Assembly (NCBI RefSeq): GCF_020497125.1
Contig: NC_059077.1
Span: forward strand, 27,541,340-27,605,339
Direction of reading: 5' to 3'
DNA: 64,000 nucleotides
Source of the DNA: Mauremys mutica
Lineage: Eukaryota > Chordata > Testudines > Geoemydidae
The translations under genes were made by a program, and so were the position numbers. Below are positions 23,699 through 36,477 of the stretch, piece after piece. A model generated the notes under the pieces. The model worked only from the letters and a program-made list of their open reading frames with translations, did not search any database and was not told the origin of the DNA. The number at the start of each line of letters is the position of its first letter. Position 1 is the stretch's first letter.

Positions 23699-24008
23699 GT
23701 GTAGGGCCGTGCTTCTCAAAGCCGGTTCAGGGAAAGCCCCTGGTGGTCCAGGACGGTTTGTTTACCTGTCGCGTCCGCAGGTTCGGCTGATCGTGGCTCC
23801 CAGTGGCCGCTTCAGGCCAAGGGCTGCAGGAAGGGCAGCCAGCACATCCCTTCCCACAGCCCCCATTGGCCTGGAGTGGCAAACCGTGGACAGTGGGAGC
23901 CACGATCGGCCGAACCTGTGGACGCGGCAGGTAAACAAAGCGGCCCGGCCCACCAGGGGCTTTCCCTGAGCAAGCAGCGGCCCGACTTTGAGAAGCACTG
24001 CTGTAGGG
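23699..24008. mobile_element. hAT palindromic MITE
   Basis: The element is 23707-24000 (294 bp), with ends CCGTGCTTCTCAAAG and CTTTGAGAAGCACTG. The flanks GTGTAGGG (23699-23706) and CTGTAGGG (24001-24008) are an 8-bp duplication with one mismatch. The interior mirrors itself ('gtttacctgtcgcgtccgca' against 'gcggcaggtaaacaaag') and resembles the hAT MITE at 16637-16950, so both are probably from related subfamilies. Confidence 0.9.
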
Positions 24009-26754
24009 GGGAATGCGATATTGCTTCCCTTACTTCTGCACTGCTGCTGGCAGCGGTGCTGCCTTCAGAGCTGGACCTCTAGACAGCAGCCATGGAGCTT
24101 CCTGCAGCCAGGGGAGGTTCCTGGAGGTGGGTCTGACTGGCCCTAGGAGCAGCTGGTGCTGGGAAGAAGGAAGTCTTATCCCTCCCCAGCACAGCTGGGA
24201 CTAGCAGCTGAAGCCTGGCGCAAGGTAGGAGCCCCTGGCCGGGACATCCCGACTCTTGCCCCTCTTTAGGGGCTAAAGGGGCCTAGGGCTGGCTGTGACA
24301 GCACCCTGGGTGGTTGCTCACATCGCCCACCCTTAAAGCCAGCCCTGCCCCCTGCAAAAAGTGATGACCCCCCCCCCCAGACCATGCCACCCTCATTTCT
24401 GTGCTACTGCTGGTGGTGCTGCCTTCAGAGCTGGGTGCACAGCCGATAGCTGCCATACTATACTCTCCAGCCATGCAACTCTGAAGGCAATGCTGAAGGA
24501 AGGCTGGCAATACCTCAGCCCCCTACGATAGCCAGATTTCAGGGTGGAGAACAGTCTGTAGCACATCCTTCACGTACAGTTTTGAGGCAGACTTTGGTTT
24601 TGCTGGGGCAATAACAAAGACGCGTAGGTCTGGGCGTTTGCAGGCTGCAGCTACACAGAATAGTAGAAAGTTTTGTTACCCGATTGTTGTACGTAGCTAC
24701 TGTTCATAATAAACGGTTTATCTTGACAGCCCTCTGCTCAACAGTAAGGTACTACAGGGAATAATTCCCCTTTCTGAAGTTGGTTCACAAAGGTTCCATG
24801 AATAAATCCTTCCTATAGATTCATTTCTACCATGACGCCTGCACAGAGCTAGCTGACAGACAATGGCAAGGTTGATAGGAATCTGCAGTTAATTCATCTA
24901 GGGGGGGAAAACAAATTAAAATATTGTATTGTGAAGACATGGCCAATCATCACCTTGATCACTTCACACGTATGTTGTACCCTTTACATTTATTTACCTA
25001 GTGTTTTTACACTGTAGAAGATCTTCTATCACAAACTATGTCTTATTTTAAGGTTTGCTACATGCCTAGCACATTTTAGGTGTTATCAGAAACAAAATAG
25101 CCTCTAGCTATCATACTTATATTAGAAACATCTCTAGTGGTGATGTACCACAAAAGGATTCTCTCATACAGGGTCATCTCAGTTAGCTGGAAGGTCACTG
25201 CAACATTTGGGCTCCATGTGAATGAGTGGGAATGGATTAAATCTGACCCTGAGATGTACATGGAAAAGAATTCTGCTTTCCCTATACCTGGAAATTAAGT
25301 GCCTTAGGAAAAGAGTAAAGAAGTAATCCTAGATACTTCATGCCTGATTCCCCACTCCCTTGTACTTTGTGGCATCATTCCCACCTTTGCAAAGTGGGAG
25401 TAAAAAGCTCATACTCATGAGAGGACGCTGATTTGTTAATGTTTTACAATCAGTTTAGTAAGTAGCTATGCCAGATGCAAGGCAGCAGAGAACTAGGCCC
25501 TCTGTATTCACTCTAAGCTGCTGTAAATAAGCTTAAAGGGATTTCTCATTGATCTGGATTACTGCCATCAAGCTGAGACTAATGGATGGCTGAAAGCATA
25601 CCACTGACATTCTGCTGTCTAGTGCCCGAGATCAGAGCATCTAGTGCTGCTGTGCCTTACAGTATGCACCTACTGTTTGCACAGCCACCCGGAGTGAAAG
25701 CACTGCAGATCAGGAACCCTTTCCAGGAGGCCTCCATTCAGCTCCCCCATGGAAAGGCAAAGAGGATCATCAGTATTTGATTTTTTAGCTGTGCCTGTAG
25801 AATAAGGCTAACAAGCTCATTCAAAGATTTGACAAGTCATGCTTCAAGATTGGCATGGCATCATTAGGTGCTATACAGAGATTTCCTAACCCATCAGAGG
25901 ATGTCATCCTCCGATGTTCTTTACTTGGCACAGTAAATCAGATGTCATAAAATGGTACCATGTTCTCCTGCTATATGACATTTGATCAGCAACATCTCTT
26001 GCGCAACATTTTAATGTTCCGAATCTCATGTGACCTCATTAGTCACTGTAAATTGTCCTTCCTAACAGTATGTACAGGGGCAGAAATTGTAAAACCGGGA
26101 CCCTAGATGTATGTTGCAGGAGGAAGAGGATTAAGACGGGGTAAGTCAATAGGCAGACTGCTGGCCAAATCCAGACTAGCAGTGGCTTTTGAACAGACCC
26201 CCCGCCCAATTTTTTTTTATTTACTTATCTTTATTATTTTCTCTGGAATCTGGACCTTGATTATACCTTGACCAAGACATGTAGACCTTGACTAAAAAAA
26301 ACCTGACTACCCTGGGTTAAGGCAACCATGGAACATCATATGGACAGGATCTTTGCCACAAAATACTCATCTGCAACCTGCTGTTACCAGGACTAGAAGA
26401 CAATGGGCAAAAGGTCTATTGCAAGTGGCGTGCCATGGATATGTGAAGGACAGCAGCAGAGTAATGCATACAATATGAAAAGGAAATCTTGAGTACAAAC
26501 AAAAAACAAAACAAACCATTTGATGATTACTCAATGGGAACAAGTGATAGGTGACTTGTGCTACTTAATTTTCCATAATTGAGGTGTGGGTAGTGGTGAA
26601 AATAGATTGAAACAGAAAGGGGAATGCTCACTGCACATTGAAAGGGGGAAGACATGGGGAGCACTGCTTAGCCAAGCCAGGAAGGAGTGAATGAACTCCT
26701 CTCTGCTTTTATTTCAGAATCTCTGGACATGGAGAAGTCATGACAACAGAGCAC
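24009..26754. other. Intron sequence with no clear feature
   Basis: 24009-24540 is GC-rich and partly duplicated within itself ('ctgctgctggcagcggtgctgcc' near 24042 and 'ctgctggtggtgctgcc' near 24408, both followed by 'ttcagagctgg'). A 12-base C run lies near 24369. The remainder shows nothing recognisable. Confidence 0.45.
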
Positions 26755-27100
26755 AGGAATTATCAAATTGGATCAGACCTGAAGACCATCTAGCCCAGTG
26801 TCCTTCTCTGACAATGGGTGGAATAGATATTTCAGAGGAAGATGCAGGAACAGCAGGCAGATGAGGGATAATCTGCCTCCATATTAGGTCTCATCCAGAT
26901 CTCTAATAGTTAGAGATTGGCTTAAGCCCTGAAGCATGAGGTTGAATATCCCTTCCAAAATTTTCATCATCATTAATTATAACTCTGGATATTTTTGATA
27001 GCCATATAAATATCCAATTACTTTTGAGCCTGAAGGCCCAGGATTTGACAAAGAATGGAAGAAAAAAATGCATCAAACTACAAAAGATCTCATGAGACAT
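26755..27100 (-). repeat. CR1-type LINE 3' untranslated fragment
   Basis: 'ttggatcagacctgaagacc' and 'atctagcccagtgtccttctc' at the left, and 'ggcttaagccctgaagcatg' (26919-26938) further right, are phrases of a widespread reptile CR1-type 3' region, on the minus strand. Confidence 0.6.
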
Positions 27101-27229
27101 TTCTCAAACAATATTCTGTGAACATAAGAGTAGCTTTGATGCTATTTCAACTAGCCCATTAAAATAAAAACCACCTTATTAACTATTTTACATGTTGAGA
27201 AAGCGAGTGACAGAGAAATAATAGGTAGG

Positions 27230-27588
27230 ATTGTAAACAGGGCCGGCGCTTCCATTAGGCGACCCTAGGCGGTCGCCTAGGGAGGCAGGATTCGGGGGGC
27301 AGCATTTTGTGCGCTCCCCATGGGGCACACGGGAGCTTCCGGTTCCGCTCCCATCGTGCCACAGAAGAAGGACCTTCTGCCGATGTGCCGCGGAAAACAG
27401 CGGTAGGCAACTGAGCAGCTCAATGACTGTTGCTGTCGCCTGCGGCATTTCGGCGGAGGGTCCTTCTTCGGCGGCGCAATGGGAATGGAACCAGAAGCTC
27501 CTGCGCGCCCTGTGGGGAGCGCACAAAATGCCGCCCCCCGAATTCTGCCTAGGGCGCCAGAAGCCCTGGCGCCACTCCTGATTGTAAA
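27230..27588. mobile_element. hAT palindromic MITE with exact 8-bp target duplication
   Basis: The element is 27238-27580 (343 bp), starting CAGGGCCGGCGCTTCC and ending GGCGCCACTCCTG. ATTGTAAA is present exactly at 27230-27237 and 27581-27588. The interior is a long palindrome (for example 'gaaggaccttctgccgatg' against 'ggcggagggtccttcttcgg'), which opens overlapping 90-157 residue frames on both strands. No transposase. Confidence 0.92.
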
Positions 27589-28850
27589 ACAAGTCAAGCA
27601 GTGAGTTGCATCGCTTGGTGTACATTCTCTGTGCCCCAAAGAATACAAGGAAAACAATCATAATTCCATTTTGAAAAACAGGAGTACAAGAAAAGATTCA
27701 CAAAATGTAAAAGGACTGACTTTTGCCAATTTACACTAGCTGAAGAGCTGGTCAATAACGTTTAATAAGCAGTCAAGTACAAAGAGCACTCCATTCAATT
27801 AATTTTAGCACTCAGCTGACTGAGTTTGCTCAGGTTTCTGAAAACATGTAGTTCACACTGGGCATGTTCATGGCTTACCATGAACCTCAGCATTACCTCA
27901 GTTGCTTCCTGCTAAAATTACATCAACATATCATTTGCATAGTCAGAAATATACATTTCCGGGGTGCTAGAACAATTTGTACAGTGTGTGTGTGGAGGGG
28001 AAGGAGGTGGGGGGTGCTGAGAGCCATTGGAATCAAACTGTAAACCCTGTATATGATGGAAACCACTTCAAGTCAGGGGGTGCTGATGCCCCCTGTTAAC
28101 ATATAACACTGTTAACATATAAACTAGTAAATATATTTTAAACACTTTTCAAAGCAAGTGAATCACGTACATTCAAAAGTGAAATAAACAATATCCCACA
28201 GGTTCTCTCTGGTCACACCTGCTAACACATCTCTCTCCAGCAGGAGTATGTTGGGGCTGTAATATGATGCTGCCTGGGCTTGGAAACCTTGACAATGTTG
28301 ATGTCTGCAATAATCCTGCAACTGGCAACTTTGGGGGATCTGCTATTTGGTAGGATTTTGCTGACACCAATACAAATTCTTTTATTGTTCCTTGCTAATC
28401 GAGCTGTCACCTTTTCCTTTGGCATTAATAAGCATAGATCACCATAGTATCTCAGGAGAATTATCACAGCCAAAACGAGCTTGGGGTCTTCTTTGCCATA
28501 TAGCTCTCCAAGGCAAGCTCAGATATTTCAGGTCAAGTCACTGGCAGGGATCTGCCCACACCCCAGACTGTCAGTTTGCTACCCTGTTGCAACAGTAAAG
28601 ACTCTGGCTGTTTTCTAATTGTTGTGCTGGTCTTATTAAGACGAGGTGACCTTGTACTTAACAATTAAGTTATCTTTATTAACATCAGATTGTGCTGTAA
28701 GCTGCAGCCTGCCACTTACTCTGTTCTATCCCTTGCAGTCCAGAAACCTCCCTTGCAGAATGATGGATGACCTTTGGCCTCTGCAGCCACACTCCAGATC
28801 TTTACAGAACAATAGCAGCTGCTTCACACAGTTCTGTTCTGAGCTGGTTC
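27589..28850. other. Intron with one short unclassified repeat
   Basis: About 27958-28105 contains 'gagccattggaatcaaactg' and 'gatggaaaccacttcaagtc', a phrase I recognise as a common reptile repeat but cannot classify. Nothing else is recognisable. Confidence 0.4.
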
Positions 28851-28852
28851 AC

Positions 28853-29107
28853 GCTGAAAAGTTACATCAGCACAGCTACGTCTCTCAGGGGTGTGAAAAA
28901 TCCACACCCAAGAGATGTAGTAAAGCCAACCTAATCTTTGGTGTAGACAGCACTAGGTTGACAGAAGAATTCTTCCATTGACCTAGCTACCACCTCTTGG
29001 GAAGGTGGATTACCTATGCTGAGGGGAGCACCCCTCCCCAGTGCTGTAGTGTCTATGCTAAAGTGTTACAGCTGTGCCATTGTAGCATTTTAAATATAGA
29101 CATAGCA
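28853..29107. repeat. Reptile MITE with internal palindrome, partial
   Basis: 'gctacgtctctcaggggtgt' at the left is followed by the mirrored pair 'cacacccaagagatgtag'. 'ggtgtagacagcactaggtt' and, at the right, 'tatagacatagc' fit a Harbinger-type reptile MITE. Terminal repeats are incomplete. Confidence 0.5.
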
Positions 29108-31199
29108 TCAGGTGCCAGACTGGAGAATGTCTGTCAGTTATTTTTTTTCCTGTTTGCCTTTCTTCCAGTTGGTGTACAGTAAATCAGGGATTTGCTTCAT
29201 TTTGAGTAACTTTAGGTTTTGTGAAAAATAAAGCCCTTGTTGGTCTGCCCATAAACATTTGCACTGTAGAAGCCAATCACATTATTTGTAAACATCTAAA
29301 AATCTAACACGTCCAGATACTAAGCTGTATTGTCAAGTTTAGCTTTCTCTGCAAAGATTTTTCACTGCTAGAATAACTCTTAGACATTCCATTATGTTCT
29401 GTGCATAGACAGGAGCGGAACTAGGCCCCTGGTCTTGCCTTTGCATGAAGGGCCTCATTCTGAAAACCTTTACTCATCCAACTACAGTATTCTTGTGAAA
29501 GTAGTCTCACTGGCTTCGAGAATGAGAGCTTCATGCATAGCTCTTGTGCTCATTGTATGGTTAACATCTGTATTTAACACTGGTCTCTTTTACAGAGTTG
29601 CCAGGAATAAAGCTTAGTAAAATAGAATCTAAAACTGTAAATGTTGTAATAAGCACAGCAGTCAAATCATACAGAAATCCCATAGTGTGTTAGTTAAAGT
29701 GACTTTGAGACTCTCTCAGATTTCCTCTGGTTTTACAAAACTGAGTTTGAGAGGGAAGCGTTGGAGAGATCCTTCTGACCCTAATAAGCCTGGTTAATGA
29801 AAATGAGCTTGCCGAACAAATTATGGGGAAATCAATGGGATTGCTTGTGTGAGTAAGGATTTGCAGTATCACTTATTATCTGCAGTAACTATTTCCTCAA
29901 CATACTAAAAAAGCTGTATGGATTAAGCATCACAGCTGTGAATATTTACACAGCAGCAAGATAGCTGATGCCTGTTTCTGAGAATTTCAGTGGTGAATCT
30001 ATTTTAAGTTAGGGTTTGTTTTGCAAACAAGTTTCTCTACTATCTAGTGAGTACACTTAAAGAGTTAAACTACAGTGTCAACTTTTGATCTCACGTTGGT
30101 TTAAATCCAGAGTAGCTCCATGGAGTTACACTAGTAAGTCTGGAGGAGAGTAAGTGAGATCAGAATTTGCTCCCCTGGCTATTAGAGAAATTTTCTGAAT
30201 GTTTATTAAGTGGTATGCAAATGAACATTTGGTTTAAGGCACATTGGGTAAAATTTTCAAAAGCATCGAGGGTCCAGATCCACAGCAGTACTTTGGTATT
30301 GCTCCATTCACCATTGCAATGCTTCACCCCTAGGCATCCTGCTGCCTAGCGTAACCCTCAGCCCTAGGCTAGGCGCCCAGGCTCCTCCAGCAATGCCTGG
30401 GAACAGCGGGGCACCTAAGATAGGGATCCTTAGAGGCCTGCATGATGAGTGGGAAGCTGCCTAAACTAGCCAGGAGTGAAATACAGAGGAAAGAGGAGGG
30501 GCTGTGGGGCAGGGAACTTAGGCACCAAAGTGGCTGACCTGGTGCCTTTCTCCACTCAGGATCCTCAGCTGTGAACCCCTTCCTGGAGTTAAAAGCCTAA
30601 GCGAGGTCAGCCACTAAGGTAGCAAATGCCCAGTTTTCCCATCTCATTAATAAAAAAAAACAGAGGCAGAGACACTCCACAGTGTCCCAGGGCACTCACC
30701 TGGGATGAGAGATTCAAATTTCTACTCTGCAAGGCCTGGAGCAGGGAGTTGAACCCAAGTCTCTCATAGGCCAGGTGAGACTCATCCACACTCTCTCCCC
30801 ACACCCAAAAAAAGTTTTGAAAAATTCCCCACCTGCTCATACTGGCTGCCATCTCCCCCCGCCTCCTTCCCCAGCTGTCTTGTGTGCAGGTGTTGTGCTA
30901 CCTCCCTTCACACCCTTCCTCCATCAAGCCCTTATGATGGAGAGTGAAATAGGTGTTGGGCCCTAGGCACGCCCACACAACCTGGACCCGCTGGTGAGAC
31001 CGGCCTTCTACCACCTGGTTTGAGAATCCCACTTCTGGGCCATCGGGACTTCAACTTGAGCTAGGGCTCCGAGCAATTTGTTAGTTAAGGCGTGGCATCA
31101 GAATTTAGGTGGCTTTGCAAATGGTGACCAGCAGGAACTTAGGCAGCAGCAGAGCATCACTTTTGAGAACGTTGGTGGTGCCCAACAGTGAGACAAAGG
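29108..31199. other. Intron with scattered reptile repeat phrases
   Basis: About 30530-30770 ('ggtgcctttctccactcagg', 'gagttgaacccaagtctctc') resembles a common reptile interspersed repeat. I cannot set boundaries or class. Confidence 0.35.
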
Positions 31200-31450
31200 T
31201 ACATAAAAGAGAAATTAGGCATCTAAGTACCTTTGTGAATCTGGACTTAAGTGACTTAGGAGCATTCAAAAGTGACTTAAGCACTTCAGAGCCTAAATCT
31301 CATGGACTTCAATAAGGCAGTTTCCCAAAGGCCATATTTTCAAAGATACTTAGGAGCCTGAAGATGTAAACGGACACACAAAAATGCAAATAGGTACCTA
31401 ATAGGATTTTCTAAACCACCAAAGCAGGCTAGGTGCCTAACTCCCATTGA
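31200..31450. repeat. Unclassified interspersed repeat with 'acttaggagc' motifs
   Basis: 'gtgacttaggagcattcaaaa', 'atacttaggagcctgaag' and 'taggtgcctaactcccattg' occur in tandem-like order; related phrases are at 5768-5815. A repeat family seen widely in reptiles, class unknown. Confidence 0.4.
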
Positions 31451-32802
31451 AATGATCCTTATGTGTAAGGAATGATTTACGTTTTTGCCTTAATGTTTTC
31501 TTCTTTAAAGCTGGTATTCAGTGCAAATAGACGTAAATGGATACGGCATTCTTTCTGCTTATAAAGTGGAGACAGGAAGAAAGCACTTTGTCAGACTACA
31601 CAAAGCATGTCATAAATAATGTGATTTCACACTATATGGAGAGCTTCTGTTGCAGTAATGACTTTTGTACCATACAAACGCACACATAAAGATGCAAGTC
31701 TGCTTCAAAACAAGCGCATCACAAATTTTCTAAACCATGATTATAAAATATGAATTATAGCTAATTAAAGTATGGCACTAACTCAATGTCCATAACGGCT
31801 GATTGCCAACTGAGATGCAGAATTAGTGTCTTCCAGTATATTTTATTTTTTTATTAATATGCTGTGAGTTTTCAAAATATTCTATATGGTAAAACACATG
31901 TTCCTGTTTGTTTATATTTCATTGCTGTTGCTATTAACAAAAGATTACAGGTTAGCTGGTTCTAAAGGCAAGAACTGTCTTACCATAGAATTATTTTTGA
32001 TCTTGTATTCTTAAAATGTTCAAACATCCCCACTGCCAGTAAGGCTCCATATTCTAGTCAGATTAGCACAGCACAACCTCCTAGACCAAAATCCTACAAC
32101 GGGTCCCTCTCGCAGTGTATGTGGCAATGCTTCATTCTGGGCCAAACTGACAACTACACAGCAATGTTAATGGGTTATTAAATTATTAAATAACCTTCAG
32201 TTTAATGCCAATAGTAATAAAAAATACATCACAATGTGAAAATATAATCAGTGCTTGTTAGTTACAGCTGTGCAGCTTTTCTGCTGTGTAATAGGTGTTG
32301 GGGGTCTTTGGAGTTGCCACGCCCTCTCAGATTTCCCATGTTCCCTCAACAGCTATTCGCTTTGCTGCAGCCCCTACCCATGGTTCAGAGAAATTTAGCT
32401 CATCACCCATAGCTCCCAATTGCCAAAGCGATGCCTCTCTGCCTCCCTACAAGGGAATTCCATTTGGGCAATGGGATTGCTCACAGTGCAGAGGTTCAGG
32501 GCTAGTCTGCAGAATCTCAGAAGGATCCTATTAAAGGCAGAAGCCAGCATCATAGGAACAAGCCTAGGAAAACCACTGAAGCACAGGATTCCTCTTGTGC
32601 ATGAGATATAGCACAATACGCAGACGCTGGCAAAATGACAGCTGGATGAGCTGAAGATGGCAGCAAAATGGCCATTTTTGTGTATAAAATCACCATAAAT
32701 AGATTTTATTTTTTAAAAGTGTACTACAGAGCCTCTTGAGTGAGCACATGTGCATTATCCACATTGCTCTGCCTATACCGTGAATTTCAGCACTACTACC
32801 GG
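31451..32802. other. AT-rich intron sequence with no recognised feature
   Basis: No repeat ends or conserved frames are seen. Confidence 0.5.
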
Positions 32803-32995
32803 CTAGCTCTTACATAGCACTTTTCATCTGTAGATCTCAAAGCGCTTTACAAACGGGGAAAAAATGGCAGCATAGAGAGGTGAAGTGATCTGACCAAAGT
32901 CATCCAGCAGACAAGTGGCAGAGTTGGGAGTAAACCCTAGTCTCAGGTCCACTCCAATGCACTACTCACTGGCCAAACTGCCTCTCAGCCTAGAA
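32803..32995 (-). repeat. MIR-type SINE, minus strand
   Basis: 'atctcaaagcgctttacaaa', 'aggtgaagtgatctgaccaa' and 'gcagagttgggagtaaaccc' are the reverse of the MIR consensus order. A moderately diverged copy. Confidence 0.75.
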
Positions 32996-33497
32996 CTACT
33001 GTAGTCAGTTCCCATAAAAGTAAGAATCCCAACTAAACGAAAACCTGAGACTCTAGCGAAGTTCAGAGATGGATATGAATTGTGAGGCTTGCACCCATTT
33101 TTAAACATTGGGTCAGATAAGCTTCCATATACTGAGATGTTTATATGAGTATTAGAACTGCAACTCTGGGAAATGTTCCCAATAAAGCTAAACAATAAGC
33201 AAAAGTCAACTGGTTTCATGTTATGCTGCAACCTCAACAAAACTCAGACCATGTTCACGGAAAGATTTGCTGAGATCTGACACTCTTTCATGTGCTTCTG
33301 AGTCCAAATGAGGACATCTCTGGGTTGACTTCTGGGTTTGGAGTGAATCAGGCAAAAGACAAATTTGCATTGTTTTGTCACAGAACCAGGTGAAACTCAA
33401 TGGATTTGACTGAGTAGTTTCTCTTTAAGATTTTGCATTCGTCTGAAACCAAGCCAAAAGTGAAACTTTGGAGGTGCATGAATTTTGAAAGCTCTCA
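32996..33497. other. Intron sequence with no recognised feature
   Basis: No repeat ends or conserved frames are seen. Confidence 0.5.
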
Positions 33498-34271
33498 GTC
33501 TAAACCAGGGGTGGGCAAGCTTCTTGGCCTGAGGGCCGCATTGGGTTTCGTAAACTGTATGGAGGGCCGGTTAGGGGAAAGGGGTCATGGCCCAGCCCCC
33601 ACCTCCTATCTGCCCCCCCCCCGACTCCTGCCCCATCCAACCCCCTTGTTCCCTGACAGCCTCCCCTGCCCCCCGGGATCCTTGCCCCATCCACACTCCC
33701 CTGCTCCTTGTCCCCTGACCACCCCTAGACCCCCACCGCCCCATCCAACCCCTCCTCTCATTCTTGACTCTCCCCCCCGGGGCCCCTGCTCCATCCAATC
33801 ACCCCTTGTCCCTGTCCCCTGACTGCCCCCTGCCGCCCCATCCAAACCCCCTCCTTCCTGACTGTCCCCCCAGGACCCCTGCCCCCATTCAACCCTCTGT
33901 TCCCCCCCCCAACCCCTATCCACCACCCCAAACTCCCCTGCCCTCTATCCAACCCCCGCTGCTTCGTGCCCCCTTATCGTGCTGCCTGGAGCACTGGTGA
34001 CACAGCCGCACCACCTGGCTGGAGCCGGGCCACACCGCCACCATGCAACTCAGAGCATCGAGTCAGGCCTCACCCTGCAGCTGCGCTGCCCCAGGAGCTC
34101 ACAGCCCCGCCACCCAGAGCACTGCGCTGGCAGCAAAGCGAGCGAGCTGAGGCTGCAGGGGAAAGGGGACAGCAGGGGAGTGGGCCAGGGGCAAGCCTCC
34201 CGGGCCAGCAGCTTGGGGGCTGAGTAGGACAGTCCCATGGGCCCCGTAGTTTGCCCACCTCTGGTCTAAAC
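33498..34271. mobile_element. hAT element with exact 8-bp target duplication and C-rich core
   Basis: The element is 33506-34263 (758 bp), with ends CAGGGGTGGGCAAGC and TTTGCCCACCTCTG. GTCTAAAC is present exactly at 33498-33505 and 34264-34271. The core (33600-33960) is a decayed array of units like 'cccctgccccatccaaccccc', the source of several G-rich reverse frames. No transposase. Confidence 0.92.
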
Positions 34272-34328
34272 ACACAAAAATACAGTGCTGTCCTCAGTGT
34301 ATTTCAAGTACTGCCAAATGAGCTGTCC

Positions 34329-34365
<37 letters not shown>

Positions 34366-36164
34366 TCCAGCCCCTTCCCAAAGCAAAGATTCAGGTTGGT
34401 TCTTGTCTTATTTGAACTAGTTCACTCTATCCCAAATCAGAGAGACAGTTTTCTTACTAAAACATACACTGAAACAGTGTCTCACAAAAGGATCTCTCAG
34501 AGGCACTCTGATATAGTAATATATTGCAATAATCTTATTGGGTGCCTGCACATACAATAAACTAAGGAGAACCAAATCCTGAGGCACTGGCATTGATCAT
34601 TTTTTACTACCATCTCTTGCACATGCACAAGGGAGTAAATAGTGCACTCCAAGAATGATTAGATTGAGTGAGATATTCACACCACTCAACTTAGGCCAAT
34701 TTAATAAGCGCACATTCATAGTAATAAATAATGGGTGAAACCCTGCAGTTCCCCTTAGGGCTTTATGCTCCCACTTCTGCCATGAGGCTAACAGGGTAAG
34801 AAGGCCCCAAAGCCCTAAAAAAGAAAGAGAGAAGCCCATCTTCTGCTTCACAGGAATTTATGGAAGCCCCTCCATAGCAGCTCCATGAGTTTTCAATATC
34901 CCACCTTTGAATTGGTTGGCCATAACTTAAGCACCCAGGACATATCTTCTGCACCTAACCCCCAGCAGATGCACTGGCAAGTAGGGAAGTAGAATCCTTC
35001 AAACTTCTCTCCCACTTGGTTGAAGCTACTACAGCCCAGTGACTACAGTGGACTCTGCAGCTCCTTATGAATCCTCATGAGAGCAAGTGGGAATAAGAGG
35101 ATCTATGCAGCAGCAGATCACTTGTTCCTGCCCATCCTGAAATTCATTCCCACCTGTTTCCCCGCACTCCCACTGGCATGTTGCTGTGGAGGAGCCCTCT
35201 GGCAAGTTGTACATTGTAGTGAGGGAGGGAGTACCCATTGCGTGGTGCCCTGGGGGCCTGCCTGCCCTTGTGCAGCAAAACAGCACTGGTTCTCTGCCAA
35301 GGGAGCCTCTAGAGGTGGCAGGGGCAGAATCTGCCCCTCAGTACAGGCAGAGGAAGAAGAGTGAACAAAATAGCCATAACACCTACACCCACCACAGAAC
35401 AGCTTCGCCAATATGTGAACTTTGGTTTCCTATCAAATCATCACTCTGTCAAATCATCTGTTCCAGCCATTCATCAGCTCATTCCAATCATCTGTTCACA
35501 TAAGCAAAGGTTGTTTTGAACCTTCCCTCTACTGTGGCAGTGCAATCCCCAATAAAGGTAGCTCCGCTCTGGAAAGGAGACAACTGCAGAGTACAGTGCT
35601 GGAGGGAGAAAATTAGAGTCTAGAGGCCTCAATGTAATGTCCTCCCCTTTCTGTGCGTCAAAGAATAATGCTCGGAATAATTACTACAATAGGGATGTTA
35701 AAATGTTAACTTGTACAGTAGTCTATGGTGCATGTAGTTTTGATTGACATTTTGGCTAGAAAGTGAATCTTACTTAGCAATCTCTGTTTGCTGAATTAAA
35801 GTACTAATAAAGGCAGTTTGATAAAGTGATGTCTCCCTGTTTGAAAATGAGCCAAAGGAAACAAATGTTCTTATGACTTTGCTCCTGCGACTACAAAATG
35901 ATATTTAGATAGATAAGATTTCATGGTTCTCGGTGTGGGTGGATTTGAATCCTTAGCACTAGAAGATAAATATAATGATTAGGAAGTCTTTATGAAATGT
36001 AAGCTGTGTAATAGTCCTCAGTTAGAAACACATGTTGCCTTCAAGATCTGCAATATACTGGATGCTCCATCTCCTTATGTTGATCTGCACTTCTATCACC
36101 ACTATCATTCAAGTATATGAGTACCTCAGACATTAATGAATATATCCAGATGGAGAAGGGAAGT
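34272..36164. other. Intron with a TA microsatellite
   Basis: A (TA)n run occupies about 34335-34362. The rest shows no repeat ends. The C-rich frames at 35065-35411 have no recognisable domain. Confidence 0.5.
34335..34362. repeat. (TA)n microsatellite
   Basis: About 14 uninterrupted TA units. Confidence 0.95.
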
Positions 36165-36310
36165 ATTATCACCATTACACAGATGGGAAAACTCAGGTAC
36201 AAAGAGGCTAAGTGACTTGCCCAAGGTCAGAGAGGAAATGTGTCGATAAGCTAGGAATTGAACCCAAGATTTCAGAGTCTTAGTCTTGTACTTTAACCAC
36301 AAGTTATGGT
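36165..36310 (-). repeat. MIR-type SINE, minus strand
   Basis: 'ttacacagatgggaaaactc', 'aagtgacttgcccaaggtca' and 'aattgaacccaagatttcag' give the MIR consensus in reverse. Confidence 0.8.
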
Positions 36311-36477
36311 TGGTAGTTACTTCAACTGAAATTTTGACAGGTGGCCACTATTTCTGCATTCCTAGTTTCTGGGGGTGTTCAACTTGAGTCACCTAAGCAT
36401 GAATTTTAGAAGTGCTGAACAACTGCAAATGAAGTAAAAAGGTGCTGAGGATGCTCAGTAGCTCTGGAAATAAGGCA

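Noticed and set aside
27188..27661. 157-residue reverse frame, apparently a small protein
   Set aside because: Its middle lies across the palindromic hAT MITE 27238-27580; the same bases give similar frames on the other strand.
33433..33952. Gly/Trp/Arg-rich and Pro-rich frames up to 129 residues
   Set aside because: Minisatellite-like core inside the hAT element 33506-34263; frames exist on both strands because the array lacks stop codons.
34335..34362. TA run as an origin or regulatory site
   Set aside because: A simple (TA)n microsatellite; nothing around it suggests a function.
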